Below, one piece after another: positions 26,440 to 36,381 of a stretch of DNA of 64,000 nt. The notes beneath the pieces are model-generated. The model was not told where the DNA came from, made no database searches, and saw only the letters and a program-made list of their open reading frames with translations. The DNA comes from Pontixanthobacter aestiaquae (lineage in GTDB: Bacteria; Pseudomonadota; Alphaproteobacteria; Sphingomonadales; Sphingomonadaceae), in the NCBI RefSeq assembly GCF_009827455.1, contig NZ_WTYZ01000001.1, positions 2,303,001-2,367,000 on the forward strand, written 5' to 3'. The position numbers and the translations under genes were made by a program. Position 1 is the stretch's first letter, and every line of letters begins with the position of its first letter.

Positions 26440-29367
26440 TCATGCAGCTGCCTCTTTCCGCCGCGCGAGCATCGGCTTCAGATACCCGCCAGTATAACTC
26501 CCCTTCACCTTGGCCACGTCCTCAGGCGTCCCCTCCGCCACAACCTCACCACCTCTCACCCCGCCCTCGGGGCCAAGGTCCAGGATCCAGTCAGCCACCT
26601 TAATCACGTCGAGATTATGCTCGATCACCACCACGCTATTGCCCTGATCGACCAGCCGCTGGAGGACCTCCAGCAATTTGCGGACATCTTCGAAGTGCAG
26701 GCCGGTCGTCGGCTCGTCGAGGATATAGAGCGTCTGGCCGGTGCTGCGTTTGCTGAGTTCCTTCGCGAGTTTGACGCGCTGCGCCTCTCCGCCTGACAGG
26801 GTGGTGGCTTGCTGGCCGACTTTCACGTAGCCCAACCCGACTTCGTTGAGCATGTGCATTTTGTCGCGGATGGGGGGGACGGCTTTGAAGAATTCCTCCG
26901 CATCCTCGATCGTCATATCGAGCACATCGGCGATGGAGAGGCCTTTGAATTTCACTTCCAGCGTTTCGCGGTTGTAGCGTTTGCCGCCGCATTGCTCGCA
27001 CGTCACATAGACATCGGGCAGGAAGTGCATTTCGATCTTGATCAGCCCGTCGCCCTTGCATGCCTCGCACCGGCCGCCTTTGACGTTGAAGCTGAACCGG
27101 CCCGGCTTGTACCCGCGCGCGGCGCTTTCGGGCAGGCCCGCGAACCAGTCGCGAATATTGGTGAAGGCGCCGGTATAGGTGGCGGGGTTGCTGCGCGGGG
27201 TGCGGCCGATGGGCGATTGGTCGATCTGGATGACCTTGTCGCAATATTCGAGGCCGGTGATGCTGTCATGCGCGCCCGCGATAACCCGCGCGCCATTGAG
27301 CGCCCGCGCCGCGCCAGCATGCAGCGTGTCGATGGTGAAGCTGGACTTGCCGCTGCCCGATACGCCGGTGATGCAGGTAAAGGTGCCGAGCGGGATGGAG
27401 GCGGTGACATTGCGCAGATTGTTCGCCCGCGCGCCTTTGACGGTCAGCTTGTGGCCATTGCCCTTGCGGCGGGTTTTGGGGACGGCAATTTCACGCTTGC
27501 CGGTCAGGTAATCGGCGGTCATCGAATTCTTCGCCTTCATCACCTGTTTGAGCGTGCCCTGCGCGACGATCTCACCCCCGCGAATACCCGCGCCGGGACC
27601 GATATCGACCACGTGATCGGCCTGACGGATGGCATCCTCGTCATGCTCGACCACGATCACGGTATTGCCCAGATCGCGCAGCCGCTTGAGCGTTTCGAGC
27701 AGCCGGTCATTATCGCGCTGGTGCAGGCCGATAGAGGGTTCGTCGAGGACGTAGAGCACGCCGGAGAGACCCGATCCAATTTGGCTGGCTAGGCGGATGC
27801 GCTGGCTCTCCCCGCCTGACAGTGTACCCGAAGTCCGGTCGAGATTGAGGTAATCGAGCCCGACATTGTCGAGGAAGCCCAGCCGCTCGTTGATTTCCTT
27901 GAGGATAGCTTTGGCGATCTGGCTCTGCTGGTCATTCAGCTTGTCATCGAGCGCGAGGAACCAGTCCTTCGCATCGCTGACCGACATACGTGTGGGCGCG
28001 CTGATATCGGTCGCTTCTGACTCTGGGCCGACCTTTACTGCCAGCGCTTTGGGATTGAGCCGCGCACCGTCGCAGGTCTCGCACGATTGCGCGGTCTGGA
28101 ACTTGGACAGCTCCTCCTGCATCCACGCGCTGTCGGTCTGCATCATCCGGCGGTTGAGATTGCCGACGACGCCTTCAAACGCCTTGTTGACGGTATATTG
28201 CTTGCGCCCGTCCTTGAATGTCAGCGGGACGCGCTGGCCCTTGGTGCCGTTGAGGATGATGTCCTGATGCTCGGCGCTCAGCTCGTTCCATGGGGTTTCC
28301 AGATCGAAGCCGAACTCGGTCGCGAGACTGCCCAGCACCTGCATGTAATAGGGCGATGGCGGGTTGGACTTCGCCCACGGCACCACCGCGCCTTTCTTCA
28401 GGCTGAGCGCTTCATTCGGGACCACCAATTGCGGATCGAACAGCTGCTTCTCCCCCAACCCGTCGCATGTCGGACACGCGCCTTGGGGGGAGTTGAACGA
28501 GAACAGCCGAGGCTCGATTTCTTCAATGGTAAACCCGCTGACCGGGCAGGAGAACCGCTCCGAAAACACGATGCGATTGGCGGGAATGCCCGCGCCTTTC
28601 ATCGCGCCGCCGGATGCATCCTCATCCTCGCGGCCCGGCACAACGCCGTCCGCCAAGTCAACATAGGCCAGCCCGTCGGCCAGCTTCAACGCCGTTTCGA
28701 AACTGTCGGCAAGCCGCGTTTCCAGTCCTTCTTTGACCGCCAGCCGGTCGACCACAACTTCGATGTCATGCTTGAACTTCTTGTCGAGCGCAGGCGCTTC
28801 CTCGATCGGATAGAGCTCGCCATTGATGCGCACGCGGGTAAATCCCGCCCTCTGCCATTCGGCCAGCTCTTTGCGGTATTCACCCTTGCGCCCGCGCACC
28901 ACCGGCGCGAGCAGATAGAGGCGCGTCCCCTCGGGCAATTCCATCACCCGGTCGACCATGGTCGAGACGACCTGCGCCTCGATGGGCTTGCCCGTCGCCG
29001 GCGAGTACGGAACCCCCACCCGCGCCCATAGCAGCCGCATGTAATCGTAAATCTCGGTGACCGTCGCAACGGTCGAACGCGGATTGCGCGATGTGGTCTT
29101 CTGTTCGATCGAGATCGCTGGCGAAAGCCCGTCAATATGCTCGACATCGGGCTTCTGCATCATCTCGAGAAATTGCCGCGCATAGGCGCTCAAACTCTCG
29201 ACATAGCGCCGCTGCCCCTCGGCATAGATCGTATCGAAGGCAAGGCTCGACTTACCCGAGCCCGACAGCCCCGTAATCACGATCAGCGCATCGCGCGGCA
29301 GATCGATATCGATACCCTTAAGATTATGCTCGCGCGCGCCGCGAACCGAGATTTGTGTGAGAGCCAT
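26440..29367 (-). CDS. uvrA: UvrABC excinuclease subunit A
   Basis: 975 aa, normal length. UvrA recognises DNA lesions in nucleotide excision repair. Two ABC modules are present: Walker [20 protein letters not shown] near the N-terminus and [15 protein letters not shown] in the second half, with signature [12 protein letters not shown] and [15 protein letters not shown]. Zinc-binding [14 protein letters not shown] and CEACKGDG...[10 protein letters not shown] are intact. The start at 29367 has little ribosome site. No SOS box was recognised upstream. Confidence 0.97.
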   Translation of the reverse strand: MALTQISVRGAREHNLKGIDIDLPRDALIVITGLSGSGKSSLAFDTIYAEGQRRYVESLSAYARQFLEMMQKPDVEHIDGLSPAISIEQKTTSRNPRSTVATVTEIYDYMRLLWARVGVPYSPATGKPIEAQVVSTMVDRVMELPEGTRLYLLAPVVRGRKGEYRKELAEWQRAGFTRVRINGELYPIEEAPALDKKFKHDIEVVVDRLAVKEGLETRLADSFETALKLADGLAYVDLADGVVPGREDEDASGGAMKGAGIPANRIVFSERFSCPVSGFTIEEIEPRLFSFNSPQGACPTCDGLGEKQLFDPQLVVPNEALSLKKGAVVPWAKSNPPSPYYMQVLGSLATEFGFDLETPWNELSAEHQDIILNGTKGQRVPLTFKDGRKQYTVNKAFEGVVGNLNRRMMQTDSAWMQEELSKFQTAQSCETCDGARLNPKALAVKVGPESEATDISAPTRMSVSDAKDWFLALDDKLNDQQSQIAKAILKEINERLGFLDNVGLDYLNLDRTSGTLSGGESQRIRLASQIGSGLSGVLYVLDEPSIGLHQRDNDRLLETLKRLRDLGNTVIVVEHDEDAIRQADHVVDIGPGAGIRGGEIVAQGTLKQVMKAKNSMTADYLTGKREIAVPKTRRKGNGHKLTVKGARANNLRNVTASIPLGTFTCITGVSGSGKSSFTIDTLHAGAARALNGARVIAGAHDSITGLEYCDKVIQIDQSPIGRTPRSNPATYTGAFTNIRDWFAGLPESAARGYKPGRFSFNVKGGRCEACKGDGLIKIEMHFLPDVYVTCEQCGGKRYNRETLEVKFKGLSIADVLDMTIEDAEEFFKAVPPIRDKMHMLNEVGLGYVKVGQQATTLSGGEAQRVKLAKELSKRSTGQTLYILDEPTTGLHFEDVRKLLEVLQRLVDQGNSVVVIEHNLDVIKVADWILDLGPEGGVRGGEVVAEGTPEDVAKVKGSYTGGYLKPMLARRKEAAA

Positions 29368-29487
29368 GGAGTGGCATTTGGGGGGTGTTGGGGCGTTAGT
29401 CCAGTGAGGTGTGTAGGCGGTGCGGATTTATCCCAATGTTCTTGTTTTATTCCAACCAAACTCGGCTCTTTAGACTAGAGTTTTCGC

Positions 29488-30900
29488 TTAATGCCCGGTC
29501 AGGCCGAACTTCGTGCCGATGAAGAATCCAACGCCATTTTCCGATGCCACTGGTGCACCACTGACGTCGGTGCCAGCCGAGCGATAGAAATAGCGAACCC
29601 CTCCAGTCAGTCCGTCGTTGCTATCCAATGCAAATGAAATGGGAACCTGCAACCCGAATCTGTTACGCTTTGTTTCGTAGCTCAAACGAGCTGACACTCC
29701 GAACTTGGGCACATACGTTACACCAGGAAAAAGGACGTTTATCGCTAGGCCGGGAGTCCACTCTTTGACCTTGTAAGCAGTGTTCAAATTGAAGCTGTCG
29801 CATCGGGACACAAGCCCCTCAACGACACAAACGGTCTGGCTACGATCTGCCTTCAGAAATTCGAAATCATTCTTGTAGGCAAGCGAGAATACCGCACCAA
29901 GCCCAATATCTCCCAGAAAATTAGCCCGTGCCGATCTCCTTTTTTCATCTGCTCCAAATCTCCGGTCAAATGAATCCAAATCATCAATTTGCGCAACGGT
30001 TACACCAAAATACGCCTTTATGGAGAACGGCTCTACCTCCTTTTCAATTTGCATCTTGGTAAGCTCAGAAAGCGTCGTAGAAGGCGCCAGTCCGGTTATT
30101 ATAGAAGGTGTGAGATATTTGTCCGTCCTATAAGCTTGACGATAAACAATGCCGCCGAAGAACTGCGGATTTTTGTTGTCGACATCGTAGAGTTTACCAG
30201 CCGTTTCCTTCCAGTATTCTTGTTGCCGGGACGGCACCGCCTGCACCCACTCCCAAACACCAGCGCCTTGGCAAGCTTTGACGGCTGATGCAGTATCGAC
30301 CGAGCCAATCAGCTTACCATCCTTGAACTCCATTGATTTCTCTGTGATACAAGCTCTTCGTGCCTTCGCATAAGCCTTGATCATCAACTCTTCGCGGATA
30401 ATTTTACCGTTGCTGTCTTCACCGCGCGGAGCGAATAAACCAGCTTCAAATCCTACAGTAAATCCGCTCCCATTTTGGATGTCGTCAAAGTCATAAAACG
30501 TCGAGTTTCCATCATCGTCACTGGTAGCAAAACCGCCGACAGATACCTTGGCATATTTTGCCCTCAGCCCTGACCAACGCCATGTGTAACTTGGCGTGAC
30601 CTCAATATTCTCTCCGGACTTAACGACGGAAAACTTGGCGGCGACGTCTGCGCTGGAATATTGTGATGGCTTCTTTAGGCCCAAACACGTGCCTACGAAC
30701 CCGTTGACATCTTCAATCGCCTTTGCTGCCATATCGCACATGGGTTTCGTGAAATTGCCATCAATTTCTTCTCTTCCCCGAGCGTTATCTCCCGACGCCG
30801 CACCCCGCCCATCATCTGCGCGTTCTTCCGCCGGAGTAGAGTCCTGAGCAGCCGACGGTACAGATACAATTGCTAACGCCAAAAGTCCGATATGTTTCAT
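29488..30900 (-). CDS. Secreted protein of unknown function, possibly an outer-membrane barrel
   Basis: 470 aa. Start 30900 is fixed by GGAGG six bases ahead and opens a signal peptide (MKHIGLLALAIVSVPSAAQ). The rest alternates short aromatic strands and polar turns (SYTWRWSGLRAKYAKVSVGGF, VGFEAGLFAP, AYFGVTVAQID, GLTGGVRYFYR), as expected of a beta-barrel, ending in VGFFIGTKFGLTGH without the usual terminal Phe. Four Cys residues could form disulfides. AT-richer than uvrA. A perfect 38-bp palindrome lies 40-78 bases upstream of the start and probably controls it. Confidence 0.7.
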   Translation of the reverse strand: MKHIGLLALAIVSVPSAAQDSTPAEERADDGRGAASGDNARGREEIDGNFTKPMCDMAAKAIEDVNGFVGTCLGLKKPSQYSSADVAAKFSVVKSGENIEVTPSYTWRWSGLRAKYAKVSVGGFATSDDDGNSTFYDFDDIQNGSGFTVGFEAGLFAPRGEDSNGKIIREELMIKAYAKARRACITEKSMEFKDGKLIGSVDTASAVKACQGAGVWEWVQAVPSRQQEYWKETAGKLYDVDNKNPQFFGGIVYRQAYRTDKYLTPSIITGLAPSTTLSELTKMQIEKEVEPFSIKAYFGVTVAQIDDLDSFDRRFGADEKRRSARANFLGDIGLGAVFSLAYKNDFEFLKADRSQTVCVVEGLVSRCDSFNLNTAYKVKEWTPGLAINVLFPGVTYVPKFGVSARLSYETKRNRFGLQVPISFALDSNDGLTGGVRYFYRSAGTDVSGAPVASENGVGFFIGTKFGLTGH

Positions 30901-30940
30901 TGATGCCTCCATTGCGTAGGCTTTTTTCTATCGGTGCTTC

Positions 30941-30978
30941 GCTTTGCGATCTGTGACCGCGGTCACAGATCGCAAAGC
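30941..30978. promoter_or_regulatory. Perfect 38-bp palindrome with a CRP-type core
   Basis: Two 19-base arms meet without a spacer. The centre reads TGTGACCGCGGTCACA, an exact TGTGA-N6-TCACA, the consensus half-sites of CRP/FNR-family regulators, extended on both sides by GATC and GCAAAGC. It stands upstream of the minus-strand secreted-protein gene and about 565 bases before the plus-strand peptidase gene. No T-run follows on either strand, so an operator is likelier than a terminator. Confidence 0.65.
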
Positions 30979-31542
30979 CTGGGTATGGATTTACCGTAGC
31001 AAAAGCTTTCCATAAGTGAGCACGTTTTCCCGATCGCCCTCCTCTGCGCTCTTTTCTATAAACGTTACAAATCAAGGGCGCAGGGGAATATCACTTGAAA
31101 ATTATCGGGTTGTTCGCGGCGGGGGTGCTGCGTTGGGTTGGTGCGAACGGTCTCTGCACCGGATGCCGGATTGCCGCCGGATGATGAGGTCAAATCATCT
31201 CAGGATGTCCTCTGCTGGCGATTCTTGGCAAAGACAGCCACGGTCCGAAATGCGAGCCGCAGGAATTACGGCCGCTTGAGAAAGGCGAGAGCGCCCGCGT
31301 GGTCGCGTTGATATTATGGCGATGCTGCGGGCTTTTCTGGCAGAACGCCGCTAGAGCCGGTCAGCCGGGCGTCTGACGACTGTGGAAGCAGTTTATCGAT
31401 TGATGGTGCGGCAATTTCCCGCCTTACCCTTGCCAAGACGGGCAATCTCCGGTTCAAGCAACCACAGTTATGAAAGCCCGGGATAACGAGCAGGCGGCAT
31501 CAAGCCAGCCAACCCGGCCCAACGCATTAAGGGAAAGCATAC
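30979..31542. other. Non-coding stretch upstream of the M3 peptidase
   Basis: About 560 bases with only short, uncharacteristic frames. No RNA gene was recognised. Small inverted motifs (GATGATGAGGTCAAATCATC near 31181) are present. AAGGGAAAG just before 31543 is the peptidase ribosome site. The length suggests either a complex promoter or remains of a lost gene. Confidence 0.5.
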
Positions 31543-33792
31543 ATGAAAACCCAACTTATGGTCGCAGTCGCAGCCAGCGCGCTACTCGCAGGATGCGCCG
31601 CGAATATGACTGAAGAAGTCGCCAGCGCAAATGAAGCAACAGCGGAGGCAGTGGTGATTCCTGAAGGTACCGGTTATTTTGCATCGGACAGCACGCTGCC
31701 GTTCCTCGCTCCGGATTTCACCAAGATTTCAGAGGCTGATTACATGCCAGCGTTCGAGCAGAGCATGGCGATCCAGAAGGCTGAAGTTCAGGCAATCATC
31801 AACAATCCTGCTGCGCCAACATTTGACAACACGATTGTCGAACTGGAAAAATCGGGTCGGATGTTGGGCCGTGTCGCGCGCGTGTTCTTCCAGCTTACCG
31901 GGACCAACACGACCGACGGGCTTGATGCGATCAACACAGAGATCAGCCCGAAACTCTCCGAGCATTCGGACAGCATCACGCTGAACCCTGACCTATTCGC
32001 CCGGGTGAAAGCCATTTACGATATGCGCGCTTCGCTGAATTTGTCGGTCGAAGACTCCAAACTGCTGGAAAACACCTATGACAGCATGGTCCATGCCGGC
32101 GCTTTGCTGACCGATGATCAGCGCGAAAAAGTCAAAGCGATCAACACCAAGCTGTCCACACTGACGACCGAATTCAGCCAGACCGCCCGCAGCGCGATGT
32201 CGGACCAGCCTTTGGTCGTGGATACCGCCGAAGAACTCGCAGGCCTGTCGGAAGCCGACATAAAGGCTGCAGCCGATTTTGCCGCCAGCAAAGGCTATCC
32301 CGGCAAATACGCAATCGCATTGCAAAATACCACGCAGCAGCCGATGCTGCCCAGCCTGGAGAACCGGGCGACGCGCGAGAAGCTTTTCAAGCTGAGCTAC
32401 AACCGCGCCGACGGGACGACCGATATCGACACCCGTCTACTGATTGCCCGGATCGCAGCTTTGCGCGCAGACAAGGCGGCGTTGTTCGGCCAGCCCGATT
32501 GGGCCAGCTACACCATGTATGATCGCATGGCGAAAACACCCAAGACGGCGCTTGATTTCATGGAGCAGATGGTACCCGCCCTGGCTGCCACACAGCGGCG
32601 CGAAGCAGCCTTACTCAACGACATGATAAAGGCCGATGGCGGCGATTATGATGTGAAGCCATGGGATTGGTACCGCTATGCCAACAAGGTGAAAGCAGAG
32701 CGTTACGAACTCGATGAAGACGCGGTGATGGAGTATTTCCAGCTCGACAAAGTGTTGGAAGACGGCATTTTCCACATGGCCGAGAAGCTATATGGGCTGA
32801 CATTCGAACGCCGCACCGATCTGCCGGTCTATCACCCCGATGTATGGGTCTATACCGTGTTCGAGGCGGACGGATCCGAATTGGGCGTGTTCTATTTCGA
32901 CCCGTTCCAGCGCCCTTCCAAACGCGGTGGTGCGTGGATGAGCAACTTTGTCGACCAAAGCTATCTGTGGGACACCAAACCGGTGATCTACAACGTGCTC
33001 AACGTTCCCAAAGCGCCGGAAGGCGAAGTCCAACTGGTCAGCTTCGATTGGGTCAACACCGCGTTCCACGAATTCGGCCACGCGCTGCATGGTTTCTTTG
33101 CCGACCAGAAATATGAAAGCCTGTCCGGCACCGCCACGGCGCGTGATTTCGTCGAATATCCAAGCCAGGTCCACGAAATGTGGGCGACATGGCCTTCGGT
33201 GCTGTCCAACTATGCCAAACATTACGAAACGGGCGAGACGATCCCGGCAGAGCTGATCGAGAAGATCGAAGCGGCGGCCAAATTCAACCAAGGCTATGAT
33301 TTCGGTGAAGTCGTTGCCGCAGCGCTGCTCGACATGAAGTGGAGCGCATTGTCACCGGCAGAAGCCCGTGCGCTGGATACGGTCGAAAAAGTCGATGCTT
33401 TCGAGCGCGAGGCACTGAGCGAGCTTGGTCTGGAAGTCGATTTGGTGCCGCCACGCTATCGCGGCACCTATTTCTCCCACATCTTCAGCTCTCCCGCGGG
33501 CTATTCGGCTGGATATTACAGCTATTTGTGGACCGAAATGCTCGACCGTGACAGCCGCAAATGGTTCGTCGATAATGGCGGCCTGTCCCGCAAGAATGGC
33601 GATCATTACCGCAAAACCGTGCTCAGCCGCGGCGGAACCATGGACTATTTCGACATGTTCGAGAACTTTGCCGGCCGCCAGCCGGACGTCACGCCGATGC
33701 TTGAAGCACGCGGCTTGATTGGCGGCGGTGACGAAGCGGCCGACAGCGAAGTATCGGATGGTAAATTGCCAGCGGGTACCGTCGGCGAGTAA
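31543..33792 (+). CDS. M3 family zinc peptidase, lipoprotein (peptidyl-dipeptidase Dcp-like)
   Basis: 749 aa. A lipoprotein signal ends at Cys18 (SALLAGC). The gluzincin motif HEFGHALHGFF with its distal Glu (ARDFVEYPSQVHEMW) lies in the second half; SPAGYSAGYYSYLWTEML is the usual M3 substrate-binding stretch. Members cut dipeptides from short peptides. The acidic tail (EAADSEVSDGK) is unusual but not disruptive. It ends 5 bases from the convergent cobalamin ATPase gene. Confidence 0.92.
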   Translation: MKTQLMVAVAASALLAGCAANMTEEVASANEATAEAVVIPEGTGYFASDSTLPFLAPDFTKISEADYMPAFEQSMAIQKAEVQAIINNPAAPTFDNTIVELEKSGRMLGRVARVFFQLTGTNTTDGLDAINTEISPKLSEHSDSITLNPDLFARVKAIYDMRASLNLSVEDSKLLENTYDSMVHAGALLTDDQREKVKAINTKLSTLTTEFSQTARSAMSDQPLVVDTAEELAGLSEADIKAAADFAASKGYPGKYAIALQNTTQQPMLPSLENRATREKLFKLSYNRADGTTDIDTRLLIARIAALRADKAALFGQPDWASYTMYDRMAKTPKTALDFMEQMVPALAATQRREAALLNDMIKADGGDYDVKPWDWYRYANKVKAERYELDEDAVMEYFQLDKVLEDGIFHMAEKLYGLTFERRTDLPVYHPDVWVYTVFEADGSELGVFYFDPFQRPSKRGGAWMSNFVDQSYLWDTKPVIYNVLNVPKAPEGEVQLVSFDWVNTAFHEFGHALHGFFADQKYESLSGTATARDFVEYPSQVHEMWATWPSVLSNYAKHYETGETIPAELIEKIEAAAKFNQGYDFGEVVAAALLDMKWSALSPAEARALDTVEKVDAFEREALSELGLEVDLVPPRYRGTYFSHIFSSPAGYSAGYYSYLWTEMLDRDSRKWFVDNGGLSRKNGDHYRKTVLSRGGTMDYFDMFENFAGRQPDVTPMLEARGLIGGGDEAADSEVSDGKLPAGTVGE

Positions 33793-33797
33793 TAATT

Positions 33798-34538
33798 CTA
33801 CGGCCCGGGCGGACGTGCTATCAAGGCCCGTTCGCCCGGTTTTCCAAGCCATTCGGTGGAAACACCCCAGACGCGCTCGATCACCCCGGTGTCGAGCGCG
33901 TTTTGCGGTGCGCCATCAGCTGCCAAGGCACCATTGCCGAGCACGAGCACGCGGTCCGCATGGTTCATCGCGAGCGATAGATCGTGCAGCACCAATACGA
34001 CCCCGGTTCCGCTCAGCGCTTCCCGCTTCAAATGTCCGATCAACGCAAGCTGGTGCGCAATATCGAGCGCTGCGAGCGGCTCGTCGGCAAGGATCCACTG
34101 GGGTTGACCTGCGAGCACGCGGGCGAGGAAAGTACGGGCACGTTCTCCACCCGAAAGCCGCGACATTGGCCTGTCCGATAGCGCCGTGAGATTCAGCGCC
34201 TCCAGCGCGGCATCGACCGGTCGTTCTGCCATATCGCCATGCGGCATCCGGCCGAGCGCCACGACATTGCGCACCGCAACATCCCACGCAGCCTCGCCAT
34301 TTTGCGGAAGATAGCCGATGCGCCGCGCGCGAACCTTTGGCGGTAGGTCGTTGAGCGTGTCATCCCCAATCTGAACCGTCCCGCTGTCAACGACGAGCAG
34401 TCCAGCGAGAACGGAGAGCAGTGTAGACTTGCCCGCGCCATTGGGACCGCAGATCGCGGTAATCTGGCCGGGTTGTAACGCCGCCGAAACGCCGCTGAGC
34501 CGTGCTGCGAGCGAGATTGCGTTCACCGAAAGTGTCAC
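33798..34538 (-). CDS. btuD: Cobalamin/siderophore-type ABC transporter ATPase
   Basis: 246 aa from GTG 34538, which overlaps the permease stop (GTGA) and has GGGGGG a few bases ahead. Walker A is ICGPNGAGKSTLLS, signature LSGGERARTFLARVL, Walker B WILADEPLAALD, and the switch His is in VLHDLSLAMNHADRV. The FecE/BtuD subgroup drives uptake of vitamin B12, heme or iron chelates; the riboswitch and receptor upstream argue for B12. Confidence 0.88.
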   Translation of the reverse strand: MTLSVNAISLAARLSGVSAALQPGQITAICGPNGAGKSTLLSVLAGLLVVDSGTVQIGDDTLNDLPPKVRARRIGYLPQNGEAAWDVAVRNVVALGRMPHGDMAERPVDAALEALNLTALSDRPMSRLSGGERARTFLARVLAGQPQWILADEPLAALDIAHQLALIGHLKREALSGTGVVLVLHDLSLAMNHADRVLVLGNGALAADGAPQNALDTGVIERVWGVSTEWLGKPGERALIARPPGP

Positions 34539-35500
34539 GATAGCCCCCCTGAATAGCCGCGCCGCATTTTCAGCAGCAGCCACAAGAAGAACGGCGCACC
34601 GATCAGGCTCAGCGCTATGCCCAGTCGCAGCTCGGTTACGGTGGGTAATATCCGCACCACACTGTCGGCAATCAAGACCAGCAAAGCGCCTGCCAATGCG
34701 CTTGGAACGATCAGGGACGACGGCCGGCGGTCAGTCAGCGGGCGCACCAGATGCGGAACGATCAGACCGACAAATCCGATGATTCCCGCAACTGCAACGC
34801 CGCTTCCGACAGTCAAGCCAACACCCGCGATCAGCCACGCTTGCAATACGCCCGGACGCATGCCGAGCGACCGCGCCGCCGCATCGCCAAGGATCAAGGC
34901 GTCCAGATCCTTCCGCGCCATCCAGAAACAGGCGATCCCGGCCAATGTCATTGGCGCCGCAAGATAGACCTCCCGCCACGAACGATCGGTCAGTGCCCCC
35001 ATTAGCCACGTCACAATTTCGCTCATTGCAAATGCGTTGGGTGCGAAGCTGATCGCCAGGCTCATCAATGCACCGGCGAGACTGGCAATCATCATTCCGG
35101 CGAGCGTAAACAGCGCGATACCGCCCGTGCGGCCAGCGATCAGCGCCAGCAGCGCCATCGCGCCGGCTGCACCTATCAATGCGAATATTGGCAAGAGCCA
35201 CGCGCTTGCCGCATAGCCGAACCAAAAGCTGGTAACTGCTCCCAAGGCAGCCCCGGGGGCAATGCCGAACAGTCCCGGATCGGCCAGCGGATTGCGCAGA
35301 TAGCCCTGCATCGCGGCACCCGCGGCGCCCAACCCTGCACCAACGGTGATTGCCAACAATGCGCGCGGCAGGCGCAGTTCCGCGAGTATGATTATCGCGT
35401 TCGGCGTGGCATCGAAATCGAGCCAAACACGTCCGGCGAAAAGCGACAGCGGGATCGCGATTGCAAGTAGGCCAAGAAGAATTGCTACGGCGCGGGTCAT
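34535..35500 (-). CDS. btuC: FecCD/BtuC family ABC transporter permease
   Basis: 321 aa with about nine or ten membrane helices. Family hallmarks are LRLPRALLAITVGAGLGAAG near the N-terminus, ISFAPNAF/IVTWLMG in the middle, and VAVAGIIGFVGLIVPHLVRP in the last third, the loop that contacts the ATPase. It overlaps btuF by 4 bases and btuD by 4 bases, so the three are tightly coupled. Confidence 0.92.
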   Translation of the reverse strand: MTRAVAILLGLLAIAIPLSLFAGRVWLDFDATPNAIIILAELRLPRALLAITVGAGLGAAGAAMQGYLRNPLADPGLFGIAPGAALGAVTSFWFGYAASAWLLPIFALIGAAGAMALLALIAGRTGGIALFTLAGMMIASLAGALMSLAISFAPNAFAMSEIVTWLMGALTDRSWREVYLAAPMTLAGIACFWMARKDLDALILGDAAARSLGMRPGVLQAWLIAGVGLTVGSGVAVAGIIGFVGLIVPHLVRPLTDRRPSSLIVPSALAGALLVLIADSVVRILPTVTELRLGIALSLIGAPFFLWLLLKMRRGYSGGLS

Positions 35501-36381
35501 TCGGCTTGCCTGCGAATCTCAGCCAGCCGTTCAACCGCACGGATAATTGTCGGGCCACCGCAATAGAGGAGCGCGCTGTCGAACTCAGCCAGTTTCGTAC
35601 CCGACAATTCGGCCAGCGCCGGATGCTTTTGAGCGCGCTCATCTCCAGCCAGCAGCAGCACGTCCGGCGGGTTGGTCAGCATCTGCTCCAGCGAAAGATA
35701 GTCCGCCTGCCCCATGCCCAGCGCGGCGCTGTGGCTCGCAAAGCCTGTATGCTGCATCAGTTCGCTCACAAGCGCGCTATCACCCGGCACGATCCCGCCA
35801 GGCTGCCACAAGACCGCACTGAGCGGTTCGCCCTGCGCAGCCGCTGCATCAAGCGCGATATCGATCTGCTCGATCAAAGCATCACCCTTATCGGGATTGC
35901 CCGCAAGTGCGGCCAGCTGTTCGATCTGTGCTTTGCTGTCGTGGGCTGTCGAGGCGATCCCGAATGTCTCCACCCGCACGCCAAGATCGGCAAAAGCCTG
36001 CCGCGTTGCGGGCGCAAGAAAACTGCTCGCGACAACGATATCGGGATCGAGCGCCAGCACTTCCTCAACCGTTCCGCCTGTTGCGGCGAAAATACGGGCC
36101 TTGTCGAGATCCATCGAACTTGCTGACGAATCATGGCTATAATGCGAAATTGCGAGAAGTTGGGCAGGCACGGCAACCTCGGCCAAGATCGCATCGGTGC
36201 AGGGATTGAGGCTGACGATAGTGGGCGTATCAGCCCGCTCTTTCGCTCTGTTGTGCTCGACACATCCCCCCATCGTCATTCCCGCGAAAGCGGGAACCCA
36301 GAGTAGCGAGGCTCGACTAAGCCAACTGGACCCCCGCTTTCGCAGGAATGACGAATGAGAGGTGGAGCCAGTCGCGATCAA
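35497..36381 (-). CDS. btuF: Cobalamin-binding protein BtuF-like with a repeat-derived leader
   Basis: About 294 aa if TTG 36381 is used. From residue 52 on it is a BtuF/FecB-type substrate-binding protein: TPTIVSLNPCTDAILAEVA, LDPDIVVASSFLAPATR, VLLLAGDERAQKHPAL. Residues 10-36 are encoded by an 80-base palindromic element (36274-36353); the result is a basic stretch (FLRKRG), a hydrophobic run (ASLLWVPAFAGMTMGG) and Cys40, which mimics a lipoprotein signal. No ordinary signal peptide is left. Either the repeat now serves for export or the gene's export is impaired. Overlaps with btuB and btuC are 4 bases each. Confidence 0.8.
   Translation of the reverse strand: MIATGSTSHSSFLRKRGSSWLSRASLLWVPAFAGMTMGGCVEHNRAKERADTPTIVSLNPCTDAILAEVAVPAQLLAISHYSHDSSASSMDLDKARIFAATGGTVEEVLALDPDIVVASSFLAPATRQAFADLGVRVETFGIASTAHDSKAQIEQLAALAGNPDKGDALIEQIDIALDAAAAQGEPLSAVLWQPGGIVPGDSALVSELMQHTGFASHSAALGMGQADYLSLEQMLTNPPDVLLLAGDERAQKHPALAELSGTKLAEFDSALLYCGGPTIIRAVERLAEIRRQAE
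36274..36353. repeat. REP-type palindrome within the 5' part of btuF
   Basis: CGTCATTCCCGCGAAAGCGG at 36274-36293 is matched by CCGCTTTCGCAGGAATGACG at 36334-36353, with CCCAGAG and CTGGACC inside. This is the widespread REP class whose arms, read in frame, give peptides such as WVPAFAGMT. One arm has a single substitution, so the element is recent or maintained. Confidence 0.85.
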
